Shown: positions 37,916 to 49,580, counted from the stretch's first letter. The stretch: DNA of 64,000 nt from Enterococcaceae bacterium (GCA_022649665.1 JALCOL010000001.1:186001-250000), one strand, 5' to 3'. A program made the numbers and translations. The notes: a model not told the origin generated them from the letters alone.

Positions 37916-39259
37916 ATGACGAAGAAGGAATACCCGTTTTCAGCGGTCAAGTTTTTGATGTTCGGTTTTTTGGTTTTGATTTTGATCGGCGGGGTGCTGC
38001 TTTCGCTTCCAGTATTTACGCAGGCGCAAAAAGCAACGCCGTTTTTAGATGCGCTGTTTACTTCGGCTTCCGCGGTCTGTGTGACTGGACTCAGCACACT
38101 CGATGTAGCTGCTCACTGGAATTTTTCGGGACAGCTGGTGATCTTGACGCTGATCGAGATCGGCGGTTTGGGATTTATGTGTTTTCCGGTGCTGATGCTG
38201 ACGATCTTTCGGCGGCGGGTGTCGCTCAAAGCGCAGATGGTTCTAAAAGATGACTTGAATCTGGCAAATATCAGCGACGGCGTCCGTTTAACGATGTTCA
38301 TTTTGAAATTTTCGCTCGTGATGCAGATCGGCGGCGCACTTTTATTAGCGATCCAATTTGTTCCGGAATACGGTGTAAAAAAGGGTGCGTGGTTTTCACT
38401 CTTCCATGCGATCTCGGGCTTTTGCAATGCGGGATTCGATCTGTTGGGAAATAGTTTTCTCTCCTATCAAAACAATCCATATATTTTACTCGTGCTGACT
38501 GTTTTGATCTTGGGCGGCGGACTGGGGTTTGTCGTTTGGCACGATGTCGTGAATTGGTTCAAGCTGCACCGGCGGCTCAGCGTGCATTCAAAGCTTGCGA
38601 TCACCGTGACAGTCGCGCTTTTGCTGCTCGGCTTTTTTTCCTATATCGTGCTCGATACCGTAACGCCGGTCGATAAAAAATTAGCGCCGCTGGAGAAGGT
38701 CAGCAACGCTTGGTTCATGGTCGTTTCTTCACGGACCGCAGGCTTTTATAATTCGGACTACGCGCAGTTGAACGATGCCAGTCTGATCATCACGATGTTT
38801 CTGATGTATATCGGCGGAACATCCGGCTCGACCGCTGGCGGTCTGAAGACAACGACGCTCGGCGTCTTGATCTGTCAGATGGTCAGTGTATTCCGCGGAC
38901 GCGAAGAAGCGGAATTCGATGAACGAACGATCCCGACACCGACAGTCATGCGGGCATTCACCCTTTTCTTTATGACGCTCGGCCTGAGCATTTTGGCGAT
39001 CATGATCATGAGCTTGACGGAACTGCACGGTGGGATCGCGCTGCGGCAAGTCGTGTTCGAAGTTTTCTCGGCGATCGGGACTGCGGGGCTTACGATGGAC
39101 TTGACGCCGCACTTGAGTGTCGTCGGCAAAGTGATCATCATGTTTTTGATGTTTTTAGGACGCGTCGGCATCTATACAGTCGGCTTTGCTTTGATGCGCA
39201 AGCGTCTCTTGAATCCAGATTATTATCACTATCCGAAAGGAACGGTTTTGATCGGATAA
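37916..39259 (+). CDS. ntpJ: KtrB/NtpJ family K+ transporter
   Basis: This 447-residue membrane protein is of the Trk/Ktr family. It has four pore-loop repeats with the selectivity glycines visible in VCVTGLST, SGFCNAGFD, SSRTAGFYN and IGTAGLTM. In E. hirae the homologue NtpJ, last in the ntp operon, takes up K+ while the ATPase expels Na+. Here it follows ntpD by 138 bp across a hairpin. The start follows AAGGAGCGG. The gating partner KtrA is not in this window. Confidence 0.94.
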   Translation: MTKKEYPFSAVKFLMFGFLVLILIGGVLLSLPVFTQAQKATPFLDALFTSASAVCVTGLSTLDVAAHWNFSGQLVILTLIEIGGLGFMCFPVLMLTIFRRRVSLKAQMVLKDDLNLANISDGVRLTMFILKFSLVMQIGGALLLAIQFVPEYGVKKGAWFSLFHAISGFCNAGFDLLGNSFLSYQNNPYILLVLTVLILGGGLGFVVWHDVVNWFKLHRRLSVHSKLAITVTVALLLLGFFSYIVLDTVTPVDKKLAPLEKVSNAWFMVVSSRTAGFYNSDYAQLNDASLIITMFLMYIGGTSGSTAGGLKTTTLGVLICQMVSVFRGREEAEFDERTIPTPTVMRAFTLFFMTLGLSILAIMIMSLTELHGGIALRQVVFEVFSAIGTAGLTMDLTPHLSVVGKVIIMFLMFLGRVGIYTVGFALMRKRLLNPDYYHYPKGTVLIG

Positions 39260-39278
39260 TATGAAAAGCGGCAGCAAT

Positions 39279-39332
39279 AAAATAAAACGATCAAGCCAAG
39301 AGTGCGCATGGCTTGATCGTTTTATTTTGATC
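39279..39332. terminator. Bidirectional terminator between ntpJ and the YdeI-family gene
   Basis: A perfect 20-bp inverted repeat (39279-39298 and 39309-39328, core ACGATCAAGCCA) with A/T-rich outer arms. Confidence 0.88.
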
Positions 39333-39337
39333 CTTCT

Positions 39338-39925
39338 TTAGTGCAACCGGCCGCCGTCGTTCCATAAACCGATCATTTTATGATCGCGGCATGCATTTAC
39401 AAACTTCGTCAGGCGTGATCGGAATAGTTTTGGCTGATTTTTCTTGATTTGGATCGTATCGACGCGCACTCGCTGATAGAGCGGCGGGCATGCGCAGAAA
39501 AAATCCCACGCGCCAGGACGGCTTTTGAGTGCTTTTTTGATCCTTGGATCGATTTTGAAGTGTGATGGATCCATATCGGGCAATAATTTTCTTCCAGCCG
39601 GAGTCATCCTGCCCAGTTTCTCCATCCGAAGACAGCGCGCTTTATTGAGCTCAGACCATGCACTATCTGGTTTTCGCGGAACGAAACGCTGGGAAGCCGG
39701 TTTGCCCTTTTCGATTCTTTTATAGGTGCTGTCTATCCACCCAAAACACAGCGCTTCTTCCACAGCGTCAGCATACCAAAAGTGCTCATTTCCAGTTGGG
39801 ACTCCCCGTTTGACATCGACCCAGCATTCTGATGCCGTATGATAATGAAGGGCCAGCCAATGTCGAAACTCTTCGCGATTTTTAGCTTTTAAATGATTCA
39901 TTGGATTTGTGACACTCAATAGCAA
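39338..39925 (-). CDS. YdeI/OmpD-associated family protein
   Basis: This 195-residue soluble protein is of the YdeI/OmpD-associated family, sometimes linked to peptide-stress resistance; the biochemical role is unknown. Marks are YHTASECWVDVKRG, VEEALCFGWIDSTYK and RFVPRKPDSAWSELNKARCLRMEKLGRMTPAG. The start may be the TTG at 39925, just behind GGGGG, or the ATG at 39901 without a good ribosome site. Confidence 0.82.
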   Translation of the reverse strand: MLLSVTNPMNHLKAKNREEFRHWLALHYHTASECWVDVKRGVPTGNEHFWYADAVEEALCFGWIDSTYKRIEKGKPASQRFVPRKPDSAWSELNKARCLRMEKLGRMTPAGRKLLPDMDPSHFKIDPRIKKALKSRPGAWDFFCACPPLYQRVRVDTIQIKKNQPKLFRSRLTKFVNACRDHKMIGLWNDGGRLH

Positions 39926-39966
39926 ACATCCCCCATGAGATAGTCCGCGTCAAGCCCGGTGTTTCA

Positions 39967-40344
39967 TTATTTTTTCGAACGGATCACTTCGATTTTATAG
40001 CCGTCGGGATCCGTCACGAAATAGTAGTGCGGCGCTTCGCCCGGGAGTGCGGACAGTTCACCGATCGGGATGCCGGCTTTTTTCTGCTTCTCATGCAGGC
40101 CTTCCAAATCATCAGAAGCGATCGCGATATGTCCGTAGCCGTCCCCTAAGCGATATGCAGAGTGACCATAGTTGTAAGTAAGCTCCAATTCATAATCGTC
40201 GCCCGGCAGCGCAAGATATACCAGCGTGAAATCATCATCAGGGAAATCTTTGCGGCGTGTTTCTTTGAAGCCGAATGCTTTTTCATAAAAATCGAGTGAA
40301 GCTTCCAAATCTTCGACGCGAATACATGTGTGAGCCATATACAT
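39967..40344 (-). CDS. gloA: Glyoxalase I-like (lactoylglutathione lyase) protein
   Basis: This 125-residue protein of the vicinal-oxygen-chelate fold detoxifies methylglyoxal as a thiol adduct. It has the pattern of GloA: HTCIRVEDLEASLDFYEKAFGF with a metal His at residue 5, the middle ELELTYNYG with a metal Glu, DGYGHIAIA with the second His, and FVTDPDGYKIEVI with the last Glu. The ribosome site is GGGAGG. The gene is single. Confidence 0.9.
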   Translation of the reverse strand: MYMAHTCIRVEDLEASLDFYEKAFGFKETRRKDFPDDDFTLVYLALPGDDYELELTYNYGHSAYRLGDGYGHIAIASDDLEGLHEKQKKAGIPIGELSALPGEAPHYYFVTDPDGYKIEVIRSKK

Positions 40345-40470
40345 AGTTTTTTCCTCCCTTTTTCTTCAGTATAATGAAAAAAAGTTTTTTTGGCGAATGA
40401 TTGGAAAATGCTTGTTGAAACAGCTTCCTTTCGATACAATAAATAAAAATGTGGAAAAAAGGAGAAAATC

Positions 40471-40926
40471 ATGAGAATCCCATCGTTTGGCGAAAAAGAA
40501 CCCGGGGAACAGTATCAAAAGCGCGTCGGCGTGTATGTAGTGATCCCTGACGAAAAGACGCAAGAGATCGTCCTCGTCCAAGCTCCTAACGGTGCCTTCT
40601 TTTTGCCGGGCGGCGAAATGGAAGGCACCGAAACGCGCCTTGAGACGCTCCGCCGGGAACTCTTGGAAGAGCTGGGCTATCAAGCGCTTGCGCCGGTCTA
40701 CTTGGGGCAGGCAGATGAATACTTTTTCTCGCGCCACCGCGATACGCATTTTTTCAATCCCGGCTATTTTTACGCCGCCGCCGGATTCAAACGCGAAGCG
40801 GCACCGCTGGAAGACTTTAATCATATCCTTTGGTTCCCGATCGATGAAGCGATCGAAAAGCTCAAACGCGGCAGCCATAAATGGGCTGTGGAATGCTGGC
40901 AGAAGGAATATCTCAATTCAAAATAA
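40471..40926 (+). CDS. NUDIX hydrolase
   Basis: This 151-residue pyrophosphohydrolase has a complete Nudix box from G53 onward (GEMEGTETRLETLRRELLEE). The substrate, a nucleoside diphosphate derivative, cannot be predicted. It starts behind AAAGGAG. Its 3' end overlaps the converging HAD gene by 14 bp. Confidence 0.9.
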   Translation: MRIPSFGEKEPGEQYQKRVGVYVVIPDEKTQEIVLVQAPNGAFFLPGGEMEGTETRLETLRRELLEELGYQALAPVYLGQADEYFFSRHRDTHFFNPGYFYAAAGFKREAAPLEDFNHILWFPIDEAIEKLKRGSHKWAVECWQKEYLNSK

Positions 40927-41731
40927 ATTTCCGCAGCGCTTTCGCAACGCCGTCTTCTTCATTGGAAGCAGTGATGAACTGAGCGGCTGCTTTGACTTCA
41001 GTGATTGCGTTCCCCATCGCGATGCCGCAGCCGGCTGCTTGGACCATGCTCAAATCGTTCCCCTGGTCGCCGATCGCCATCGTCGCTTCGATCGGGATCT
41101 TGAGATAGCGCGCCAGTTCGATCAACGCGATGCCTTTGGAAGCTTTTTTGCTGATGAATTCGTAGAAGAACGTTTCGCTGCGAACGCACGTATATTTTTC
41201 GTGAAATACCGGCGGGATCGCAGCGATCACCTGATCAAGTTTCGCGGGATCATTGATGAACATTACTTTGACGATCGTTGAATCCGCAGTGACTTCTTCT
41301 TGCGGGACCCAATAAAGCGGCGAGTTGGTCTGGTAGGCCTCTGTTACCGTATAGGGAGAGATGTGGCGGTTGTGGGTCACGATCCGTGCGGGGTCGAGCA
41401 GATGGATATGGACGGGGCAAGCAAGCTTGCGGCCGGTCATTTCAAGATTCAAATAATCGTCGTAGGTCAGCGGGAAACTGCTGATCGTTTTTTTGCTTTT
41501 CGCATTTTGAATGACGGCACCGTTATAGGTGATCGCGTAATCTTCCTCCCCGTTCAGTCCAAGTTTTTCAAGGTAGGGCGCAACACCGCTGAACGGCCGG
41601 CCGCTGCATAAAACGATTCTTGCGCCGGTATTTTTTGCTTCCAGCACGGTTCTTTGGACAGCTGGCCGAATCTCTTTTTCTTCATCCAAAAGCGTGCCGT
41701 CCAGGTCGATACAGATCAATTGTGGTTTCAT
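40913..41731 (-). CDS. Cof-type HAD hydrolase
   Basis: This 272-residue sugar-phosphate phosphatase of the Cof/YidA subfamily has motif I ICIDLDGTLLD, motif II in VLCSGRP, a lysine in the SKKASKGIALIELARYLKIP segment and motif IV GDQGNDLSM. The chosen start is the ATG at 41731, where homology begins. It overlaps the nudix gene tail-to-tail and follows the HD-domain gene on the same strand. Confidence 0.92.
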   Translation of the reverse strand: MKPQLICIDLDGTLLDEEKEIRPAVQRTVLEAKNTGARIVLCSGRPFSGVAPYLEKLGLNGEEDYAITYNGAVIQNAKSKKTISSFPLTYDDYLNLEMTGRKLACPVHIHLLDPARIVTHNRHISPYTVTEAYQTNSPLYWVPQEEVTADSTIVKVMFINDPAKLDQVIAAIPPVFHEKYTCVRSETFFYEFISKKASKGIALIELARYLKIPIEATMAIGDQGNDLSMVQAAGCGIAMGNAITEVKAAAQFITASNEEDGVAKALRKFILN

Positions 41732-41765
41732 AGTAAAAAGAAGCAAGCTTCTTTTGTCACATCCT

Positions 41766-43106
41766 TTATTTTAATTTATCGTTGACGATATGCGATTGAA
41801 ATTCGCGGTAGATCGTTTGGAAGAGATCTTGTCCTGAAGTTTCCAGCATTTCTCTTGGAAAATAAAAGCGGTGGTCCTCAGTCGCTTGACCAGCTAATGC
41901 CGCGACTAAGGCACTTTTGCGCGACAGCTCTTCAAGCGAACCGTCTTTTTCGATCAGCATGATCGGTGTTTTCTGGCCAGCCTGATGCGGATGATAAAAA
42001 TCATACGGCTGGTCATAGCTGGAATTGAGCGCCGTATAATAAGCGGGGTCAAAGCCGACCCGCTGCACGAGTCCTGCCAGCACATCAAGCATATCGTCAT
42101 CGCGGACCGGCGTAAAGAGCACCGATTTGAACGGTTTGCGGTTCAAAAAACGCTTGGAAAGGTCCGCCAAGATCCCATCCGCATCTTCTGCCCATTCGAG
42201 GATGCAAGTATTCAGCACGCCGTCATCCAGCTTCAAATAATCGGCCAGCGTATAAGTGCCGCGCAAAAACGGCAGCAGAAAGCGATCATTCTCGAAGTGC
42301 GCAGGATCTTTCTGGAAAAGCAGATGGGCACGTTCGAGCAGGTGGTCCAATATCACTTCCATACTGCGGGAGACCGGATGGAAATATACTTGGAGATACA
42401 TCTGATAGCGGCTGACGATATAGTCTTCAACAGCATGCATCCCGTTCATCTGAAAGACGATCCCTTTTTGATAAGGACGGATCACGCGCAGGATCCGTGT
42501 CAGATCGAACGTTCCGTATTTTGTGCCGGTATAATAAGCATCACGCAAAAGATAATCCATCCGGTCGGCATCGATCTGGCTAGAGATCAGCTGGACGACT
42601 TGCGGATTTGGATAAGTTTTTTTGATGACAGCAGCGACTTTTTCGGGAAAATCCGCACCGACGCAACTCAAGATTTTGTATACTTCAGTTTCGGGAGAAG
42701 TGATGATCTCGGTCGTGAAAGCTTCGTGGTTCGTGCGGAAGATCTGCTCAAAAGTATGTGAATATGGACCATGGCCGATATCATGGAGCAGGGCGGCGCA
42801 GAGGGCGACCAGCCGCTCCTCATCGTCCCAGCCGCCGCGCGCGATGTCGCGGGGATAGTTGCGCTCGAACAAGTCGCAGATCTGGCGAGTGATCTCGTAG
42901 ACCCCCAGCGAATGACCGAAACGAGTGTGTTCGGCGCCGTGGAACGTGAAGGAACTGGCGCCCAATTGTCTGATCCGGCGCAGCCGCTGAAATTCGCGGC
43001 TGTTGATCAGATCCAAGATCACTTGGTGGTCAACATAGATATAATTGTGGATCGGATCGCGGAATACTTTTTCAAATGCCAGCTTTTGGTCTCGATAAGG
43101 AATCAT
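41766..43106 (-). CDS. HD-domain phosphohydrolase (dGTPase-like, YwfO family)
   Basis: This 446-residue protein has the HD metal site: H in HTRFGHSLGVYE, HD in LLHDIGHGPYSH, and a later Asp in SQIDADRMDYLLRDAYYTG. It resembles the dNTP triphosphohydrolases of enterococci. The start at 43106 follows AAGGAGCG. It lies 34 bp ahead of the HAD gene on the same strand, so the two may form an operon. Confidence 0.88.
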   Translation of the reverse strand: MIPYRDQKLAFEKVFRDPIHNYIYVDHQVILDLINSREFQRLRRIRQLGASSFTFHGAEHTRFGHSLGVYEITRQICDLFERNYPRDIARGGWDDEERLVALCAALLHDIGHGPYSHTFEQIFRTNHEAFTTEIITSPETEVYKILSCVGADFPEKVAAVIKKTYPNPQVVQLISSQIDADRMDYLLRDAYYTGTKYGTFDLTRILRVIRPYQKGIVFQMNGMHAVEDYIVSRYQMYLQVYFHPVSRSMEVILDHLLERAHLLFQKDPAHFENDRFLLPFLRGTYTLADYLKLDDGVLNTCILEWAEDADGILADLSKRFLNRKPFKSVLFTPVRDDDMLDVLAGLVQRVGFDPAYYTALNSSYDQPYDFYHPHQAGQKTPIMLIEKDGSLEELSRKSALVAALAGQATEDHRFYFPREMLETSGQDLFQTIYREFQSHIVNDKLK

Positions 43107-43277
43107 CAGCAACGCTCCTTTAGCCGGCGAAACGACCGGCATAGTTACTTGTCTTCCTTATTATATCGGATAATGGAAAAAAATGCTTTGACCCGCGCCG
43201 CAAAGAACATTTGACAAAACGGCGGAAAAACGAAACAATAAGAGTATTCTATGCAATTTTCGATGGAGGGAAAAGAA

Positions 43278-43712
43278 ATGGATCTCAGCAAAGGATTGCC
43301 GGTTTCGATCCACTTGGAAACCGAAGTGGATCAAGGCGGCGAACATACGCAATTTATCTTTGACTTGATGGGGCAAATCGTCACGATCGGCGACACCATA
43401 TACATACGCTACAAAGAAACGACGGACGAGGGCCAGCAAGTTCCGGTCACGCTCAAAGTCGAACCGGACGGCAAAGTCCAATTGACACGCAGCGGGGAGA
43501 ACCGGATGCGGCTGAAGTTCGATTACCGCCGAAAGATCGAGACCTTTTATCAAACGCCGTACGGTCAATTCGCGATCACAACGTTTACAAAGGATATGCA
43601 TTTCAGTCTGCGCGACACGCCGGTTGCCGGCGCTTTGAAGCTCGACTATGAGCTGCTTGCCGGTCCGGAAAAGATGGGCGATTATCGGCTGAATCTGCAA
43701 TTTAGTGCCTGA
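43278..43712 (+). CDS. DUF1934 family protein (YwiB-like)
   Basis: This 144-residue beta-rich protein of DUF1934 (calycin-like) has no known function. It starts at 43278 behind GGAGGGAAAAG and contains IYIRYKETTDEGQQVPVTLKVEPDG and the C-terminal KLDYELLAG. It precedes rpoE, as often seen in Lactobacillales. Confidence 0.85.
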   Translation: MDLSKGLPVSIHLETEVDQGGEHTQFIFDLMGQIVTIGDTIYIRYKETTDEGQQVPVTLKVEPDGKVQLTRSGENRMRLKFDYRRKIETFYQTPYGQFAITTFTKDMHFSLRDTPVAGALKLDYELLAGPEKMGDYRLNLQFSA

Positions 43713-43795
43713 ACGGCAAGAAGTCGCGCCAGGTGATTGTTTTTCAAAAAAGGATATTGTATGATTAGGGGTAGACTTGGAAAGGACGTGTCATA

Positions 43796-44413
43796 TTGGA
43801 CATCAAAGCATTCGACGGGGTGGACCGCAAAGAACTTTCAATGATCGAGGTTGCCCATGCGATTTTAGAACAAAAACACGAAGTAATGGATTTTTCAGAT
43901 CTTGTCAATCAAATCCAGACCTATTTGAATAAATCAGACGCAGACATCCGCCAAAATTTGGCGCAATTTTACACTGACTTGAATATCGACGGCAGCTTCA
44001 TTTCTTTAGGCGATAACCGCTGGGGGCTGCGCAGCTGGTACCCGATCGATTCGATCGATGAAGAAGTCACGCACGGCGGCGACGAAGAAGATGAAGAACG
44101 TCCCAAAAAACGCAAACGCAAAAAAGTCAACGCCTTTTTAGGCGCAGCTGCAGACGATGACGACGTGATCGACTACAATGCCGACGATCCGGAAGACAAT
44201 GATCTGGACGATGACGATGAGGAAGAACTCTTCGACGACGATGATGATGACGAGGATGACGATGAAGAAATCGCCGCATACGATAAAGACCTCAAAGAGA
44301 TCGGCGCAGATCACAACGACGATGACGAAGAAGAAGTGCCGGAAAGTGTCGAAGACGATTTGACGATCATCGATGATGATCTTGATGACGATGACGACGA
44401 AGATGATTTGTAA
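43796..44413 (+). CDS. rpoE: RNA polymerase delta subunit
   Basis: RpoE (205 residues) binds core RNA polymerase in Firmicutes and speeds its recycling and promoter discrimination. Residues 1-90 form the folded HARE-HTH domain ([46 protein letters not shown]). A basic patch follows ([10 protein letters not shown]), and then an almost wholly Asp/Glu tail of about 90 residues. The start is TTG at 43796 behind AAAGGA. A terminator separates it from pyrG. Confidence 0.96.
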   Translation: MDIKAFDGVDRKELSMIEVAHAILEQKHEVMDFSDLVNQIQTYLNKSDADIRQNLAQFYTDLNIDGSFISLGDNRWGLRSWYPIDSIDEEVTHGGDEEDEERPKKRKRKKVNAFLGAAADDDDVIDYNADDPEDNDLDDDDEEELFDDDDDDEDDDEEIAAYDKDLKEIGADHNDDDEEEVPESVEDDLTIIDDDLDDDDDEDDL

Positions 44414-44490
44414 GAATTGATTTTTCTGCTTGACGTTTTCGGGCAATGCCGTTAAGATACTACTTGGGCACCTTTAGAACGTAATGAATT

Positions 44491-46195
<1,705 letters not shown>

Positions 46196-46295
46196 TGCCC
46201 GTAACGGCACAGTTTAGTAGTATTCTCCTGTGATGTTTGCTAAAATGAGGATGGTTTCAACAAATTCATTTAATACGCATAGGGGGATAAAGAGT

Positions 46296-47165
46296 ATGGC
46301 ATTAGTATCAGCAAAAGATTTTTTGATTGCAGCGCGTAAAGGCGGCTATGGCGTGGGCGGTTTCAATACGAACAACTTGGAATGGACGAAAGCGATCCTT
46401 AAGGGAGCTGAAGAATCCCAAGCACCAGTTTTGATCCAAACATCGATGGGCGCAGCGAAGTATATGGGCGGATACAAAGTCTGCTACGACCTCGTCAAAG
46501 ATTTGATCGATTCGATGGACATCACTGTTCCGATCGCTTTGCACTTGGATCACGGCGAATATGAAGATGCGTTGAAATGTATCGAAGTCGGCTACAGCTC
46601 TGTGATGTTCGACGGCAGTGCGTTGCCATTTGACGACAATATCAAAAAAGCAAAAGAAATCGTGGCTGCAGCGCATGCGAAAGGCGCTTCCGTTGAATGC
46701 GAAGTCGGCTCGATCGGCGGCGAAGAAGACGGCGTGATCGGCCGCGGCGAATTGGCTGACATCAACGAATGTGTGGAAATGGCGAAGACGGGGATCGACT
46801 TCTTGGCTTGCGGCATCGGCAACATCCACGGCATTTATCCAGCAAACTGGGAAGGGCTTGATTTTGAACACTTGAAAGCAATCGCGAAAGCAGTTGGTCC
46901 TGATATGCCGCTTGTACTGCACGGCGGATCCGGGATCCCGCTTGACCAAGTTCAAAAAGCGATCTCGCTCGGCGTTTCGAAGATCAACGTCAATACTGAA
47001 TGCCAGCAAGTCTTTGCTGCCGCAACCCGCAAATATATCGAAGAAGGCAAAGATCTTGAAGGCAAAGGCTTTGACCCGCGCAAATTGCTCGCACCAGGAA
47101 CACAAGCTGTAACAGATCTAGTGAAAGCTAGAATCGAATGGTTCGGTTCCCAATACAAAGCATAA
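46296..47165 (+). CDS. fba: Class II fructose-bisphosphate aldolase
   Basis: This 289-residue Zn-dependent aldolase cleaves fructose-1,6-bisphosphate in glycolysis. Zn and catalytic residues are in LHLDHGEYED, ECEVGSIGGEEDG, GIGNIHGIYP and VLHGGSGIP. The start at 46296 follows AGGGGGATAAAG. It ends just before an extended dispersed repeat. Confidence 0.97.
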   Translation: MALVSAKDFLIAARKGGYGVGGFNTNNLEWTKAILKGAEESQAPVLIQTSMGAAKYMGGYKVCYDLVKDLIDSMDITVPIALHLDHGEYEDALKCIEVGYSSVMFDGSALPFDDNIKKAKEIVAAAHAKGASVECEVGSIGGEEDGVIGRGELADINECVEMAKTGIDFLACGIGNIHGIYPANWEGLDFEHLKAIAKAVGPDMPLVLHGGSGIPLDQVQKAISLGVSKINVNTECQQVFAAATRKYIEEGKDLEGKGFDPRKLLAPGTQAVTDLVKARIEWFGSQYKA

Positions 47166-47186
47166 TTTTACCGCATGAATACCGAA

Positions 47187-47308
47187 GAGGTTGTGACAAA
47201 AGTGCACAGCTTCGAGAAATAAGAAAGAAAATCCAGAAATAGGTTTTCATATTTTTGGATTTTTCGGATACGGAACCGTGACAAGACTTCTGTCACGGTC
47301 CTTTTTTT
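47187..47308 (-). repeat. Extended dispersed repeat, copy 3 (inverted)
   Basis: In reverse order relative to the other copies, the tail (GTGACAAAAGTGCACAGC, TTCGAGAAATAAG) comes first and then, about 60 bp on, the hairpin GGAACCGTGACA / TGTCACGGTCC with a seven-T run. The hairpin can act as the fba terminator. Confidence 0.8.
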
Positions 47309-47404
47309 GCTGGGATAGCGGAAAAATCTAAAAAAGTGTATTATACTAAAAACAGCATGACTTAAGTCCCGATGCGGACAATATAAAGATAAATGGTGAT
47401 AGAA

Positions 47405-48667
47405 GTGAAAAAATTTATTATCAACGGCGGGAAGCCGCTAAAAGGACAAGTATCGATGAGCGGGGCTAAAAATGCCGCAGTCGCTTTGATCCCAGCCGCG
47501 ATCCTCGCTGATTCTCCAGTCATTTTGGAAGGCGTGCCGGATATCCAAGACGTGCATTCTTTGATGGAAATATTGGAAGAGATGGGCGTCAGGGTCTCTT
47601 TTCGGAATCATGAATTGACGATCGACCCGACAAAAATGGTCTCGGTCGCGATGCCGAACGGCAAGATCAACAGCTTGCGCGCTTCTTATTATTTTATGGG
47701 AGCTCTCTTGGGAAAATTCGGCCAAGCAGTGGTCGGACTTCCAGGCGGCTGCTATTTGGGACCGCGGCCGATCGACCAGCATATCAAAGGCTTTGAAAGC
47801 CTCGGCGCGGATGTCAGAAATGAACATGGCGCGATCTATTTGCGTGCGGAAAAAGGATTGCACGGGGAACGGATCTTCTTTGATGTGGTCTCGATCGGCG
47901 CGACGATCAATGTGATGCTGGCGGCGGTCAAGGCGCACGGCAAAACCGTGATCGAAAATGCCGCCAAAGAGCCCGAGATCATCGATGTCGCGAACCTGCT
48001 CAATAAAATGGGGGCCAATATTCGCGGTGCCGGTACAGACGAGCTGCGGATCGAAGGCGTCGAGACGCTCCACGGAACACGCCACGGCATCATTCCCGAC
48101 CGGATCGAAGCAGGTACATATTTGGCGCTTGCCGCCGCAAACGGTGCGGGTGTCACGATCTCCAACGTGATCCCGGAACACTTGGACAGTTTCATCGCGA
48201 AATTGTCGGAAATGGGTGTGCCGCTCGAAGTCGGCGAAGACGAGATCTTTGTCGGCCCGGCACCGAAACTTAAAATGATCAATGTCCGCACGGTTCCCTA
48301 TCCGGGATTTGCGACCGATCTCCAGCAGCCGATCACCGCTTTGATGCTGCGTGCGACCGGCGTCGGCGAAGTGATCGATACGATCTATCCGCAGCGCATC
48401 AACCACGTGCCGGAAATGGCGCGAATGGGCGCTGAGATCAGCGCAGAAGGCAATGCGGTATTGATCAAAGGGCCGAACAAATTAAAAGGTGCGGAAGTCG
48501 TTGCCAGCGATCTGCGCGCCGGCGCAGCGCTCGTGATCGCCGGGCTGATGGCAGAAGGGCAGACCGTTATTTATAATGTGGAATATATTTTGCGCGGTTA
48601 TGACCATATCATCGACAAGCTCTCCTCGCTTGGCGCCGACATCCGGATGGCAGAAGAAAAAGAATGA
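47405..48667 (+). CDS. murA: UDP-N-acetylglucosamine 1-carboxyvinyltransferase
   Basis: This 420-residue MurA (second paralogue type, MurZ/MurAB by neighbourhood) transfers enolpyruvate to UDP-GlcNAc, the first committed peptidoglycan step. The active-site Cys, target of fosfomycin, is at residue 116 in [16 protein letters not shown] prefer the GTG at 47405, giving [14 protein letters not shown] with GGTGAT upstream; an ATG four codons earlier is possible. It precedes rpmE2 directly, with no rho gene between. Confidence 0.95.
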   Translation: MKKFIINGGKPLKGQVSMSGAKNAAVALIPAAILADSPVILEGVPDIQDVHSLMEILEEMGVRVSFRNHELTIDPTKMVSVAMPNGKINSLRASYYFMGALLGKFGQAVVGLPGGCYLGPRPIDQHIKGFESLGADVRNEHGAIYLRAEKGLHGERIFFDVVSIGATINVMLAAVKAHGKTVIENAAKEPEIIDVANLLNKMGANIRGAGTDELRIEGVETLHGTRHGIIPDRIEAGTYLALAAANGAGVTISNVIPEHLDSFIAKLSEMGVPLEVGEDEIFVGPAPKLKMINVRTVPYPGFATDLQQPITALMLRATGVGEVIDTIYPQRINHVPEMARMGAEISAEGNAVLIKGPNKLKGAEVVASDLRAGAALVIAGLMAEGQTVIYNVEYILRGYDHIIDKLSSLGADIRMAEEKE

Positions 48668-48788
48668 TTTTTGTGCAAGTTTGAATTGCCAAATCGCAAA
48701 CTTCATGCTATTATTTTACTTGTTGCGAAGCCGCACATAGAAACTCTGAGGCAGCAAATGGTTCAGGGCAAAGGAGAGAGAATACATC

Positions 48789-49052
48789 ATGAAACAAGGA
48801 ATTCATCCAGATTATCATCCAGTCGTATTTATGGATTCAACTACCGGATTCAAATTTTTGTCAGGCTCTACAAAAGGCTCTGACCAAACGATCGAATGGG
48901 AAGACGGCAAAACGTATCCATTGATCCGGGTCGAAGTTACTTCTGATTCCCATCCATTCTACACTGGGCGTCAAAAATTCACCCAAGCAGACGGACGTGT
49001 CGACCGTTTCAACAAAAAATACGGTCTCAAAGATACCAACGCTGCAAAATAA
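48789..49052 (+). CDS. rpmE2: 50S ribosomal protein L31 type B
   Basis: This 87-residue L31 lacks the zinc-binding cysteines of the type A form. It has the typical [20 protein letters not shown] start and [13 protein letters not shown]. The start follows AAAGGAGAGAG. Part of its 3' end and the terminator after it are duplicated 0.8 kb downstream. Confidence 0.97.
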   Translation: MKQGIHPDYHPVVFMDSTTGFKFLSGSTKGSDQTIEWEDGKTYPLIRVEVTSDSHPFYTGRQKFTQADGRVDRFNKKYGLKDTNAAK

Positions 49053-49116
49053 TCAAAACATTGTGTATACAACGTTTAGCAGACTTCACGATAGGTGGAG
49101 TCTGCTTTTTTGTATT
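49020..49116 (+). repeat. Direct repeat, left copy (rpmE2 3' end plus terminator)
   Basis: This segment recurs at 49826-49922. The first 20 bases, TACGGTCTCAAAGATACCAA, are identical; the rest, including the stop codon, the ATACAACGTTT stretch and the terminator stem, is similar but diverged. Confidence 0.85.
49078..49116 (+). terminator. Terminator of rpmE2
   Basis: AGCAGACTTCAC and GTGGAGTCTGCT form a stem followed by TTTTTT. Confidence 0.85.
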
Positions 49117-49178
49117 TTGATTCTTAAAGTACCAGCTATTTTACTAGTTTTTTCATTTCAATCGAAAGGGGTAAGTCA

Positions 49179-49580
49179 TTGAATAATAAAAAATCAAAAA
49201 ACAGAAAAATTATTGTAATTATTGTTCTTATTGTAGGAATAATCGGCATATTTGGAGTGAAAAAAATGACAGAGCCGACTCAAAAAGAAAAACAAATCGC
49301 CGTTTTGAAAGAGCATGAGGAAGAGCTGACTAACTATGTTAAATCTAAAAATTCCAAGATCACCACTGTTCAATATGATTGGGAGAGTGTAAAAACGGAA
49401 ACGATCGGGAACGGAACACCGATGGGGGCAGGAAAGATCATAACTATTCAGGGAGGATTTAATAAAATCAAAGATTCGAATTTTATTTTATCCTTTAAAA
49501 TTGATAATGAGGAACTACCAAAAATAAGTACGATCGCACTATTAAGTTCGTTGTATATCGGAGGAACGATTTTTGAATAA
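49179..49580 (+). CDS. Small membrane-anchored protein of unknown function
   Basis: This 133-residue protein has an N-terminal basic stretch and one membrane helix (KIIVIIVLIVGIIGIFGVKKM), leaving an outside domain of about 100 residues with TVQYDWESVKTETIGNGTP and IITIQGGFNKIKDSNFILSFKID. It may belong to one of the small DUF families of exported proteins in Lactobacillales (DUF1310 is a guess). The start is TTG at 49179 behind AAAGGGG. It is more AT-rich than its neighbours and lies between the two copies of the rpmE2 end, so it was probably acquired. Confidence 0.6.
   Translation: MNNKKSKNRKIIVIIVLIVGIIGIFGVKKMTEPTQKEKQIAVLKEHEEELTNYVKSKNSKITTVQYDWESVKTETIGNGTPMGAGKIITIQGGFNKIKDSNFILSFKIDNEELPKISTIALLSSLYIGGTIFE

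Noticed and set aside
41985-42761. 258-codon plus-strand frame opposite the HD-domain gene
   Set aside because: The HD-domain gene has all motifs; the antisense frame has no domain or start signal.
44138-44446. Hydrophobic minus-strand frame opposite the rpoE tail
   Set aside because: It is the complement of Asp/Glu codons, giving Ile/Val runs; a shadow of rpoE.
47438-48406. 322-codon minus-strand frame opposite murA
   Set aside because: murA is intact and conserved; the long antisense frame follows from its codon use.
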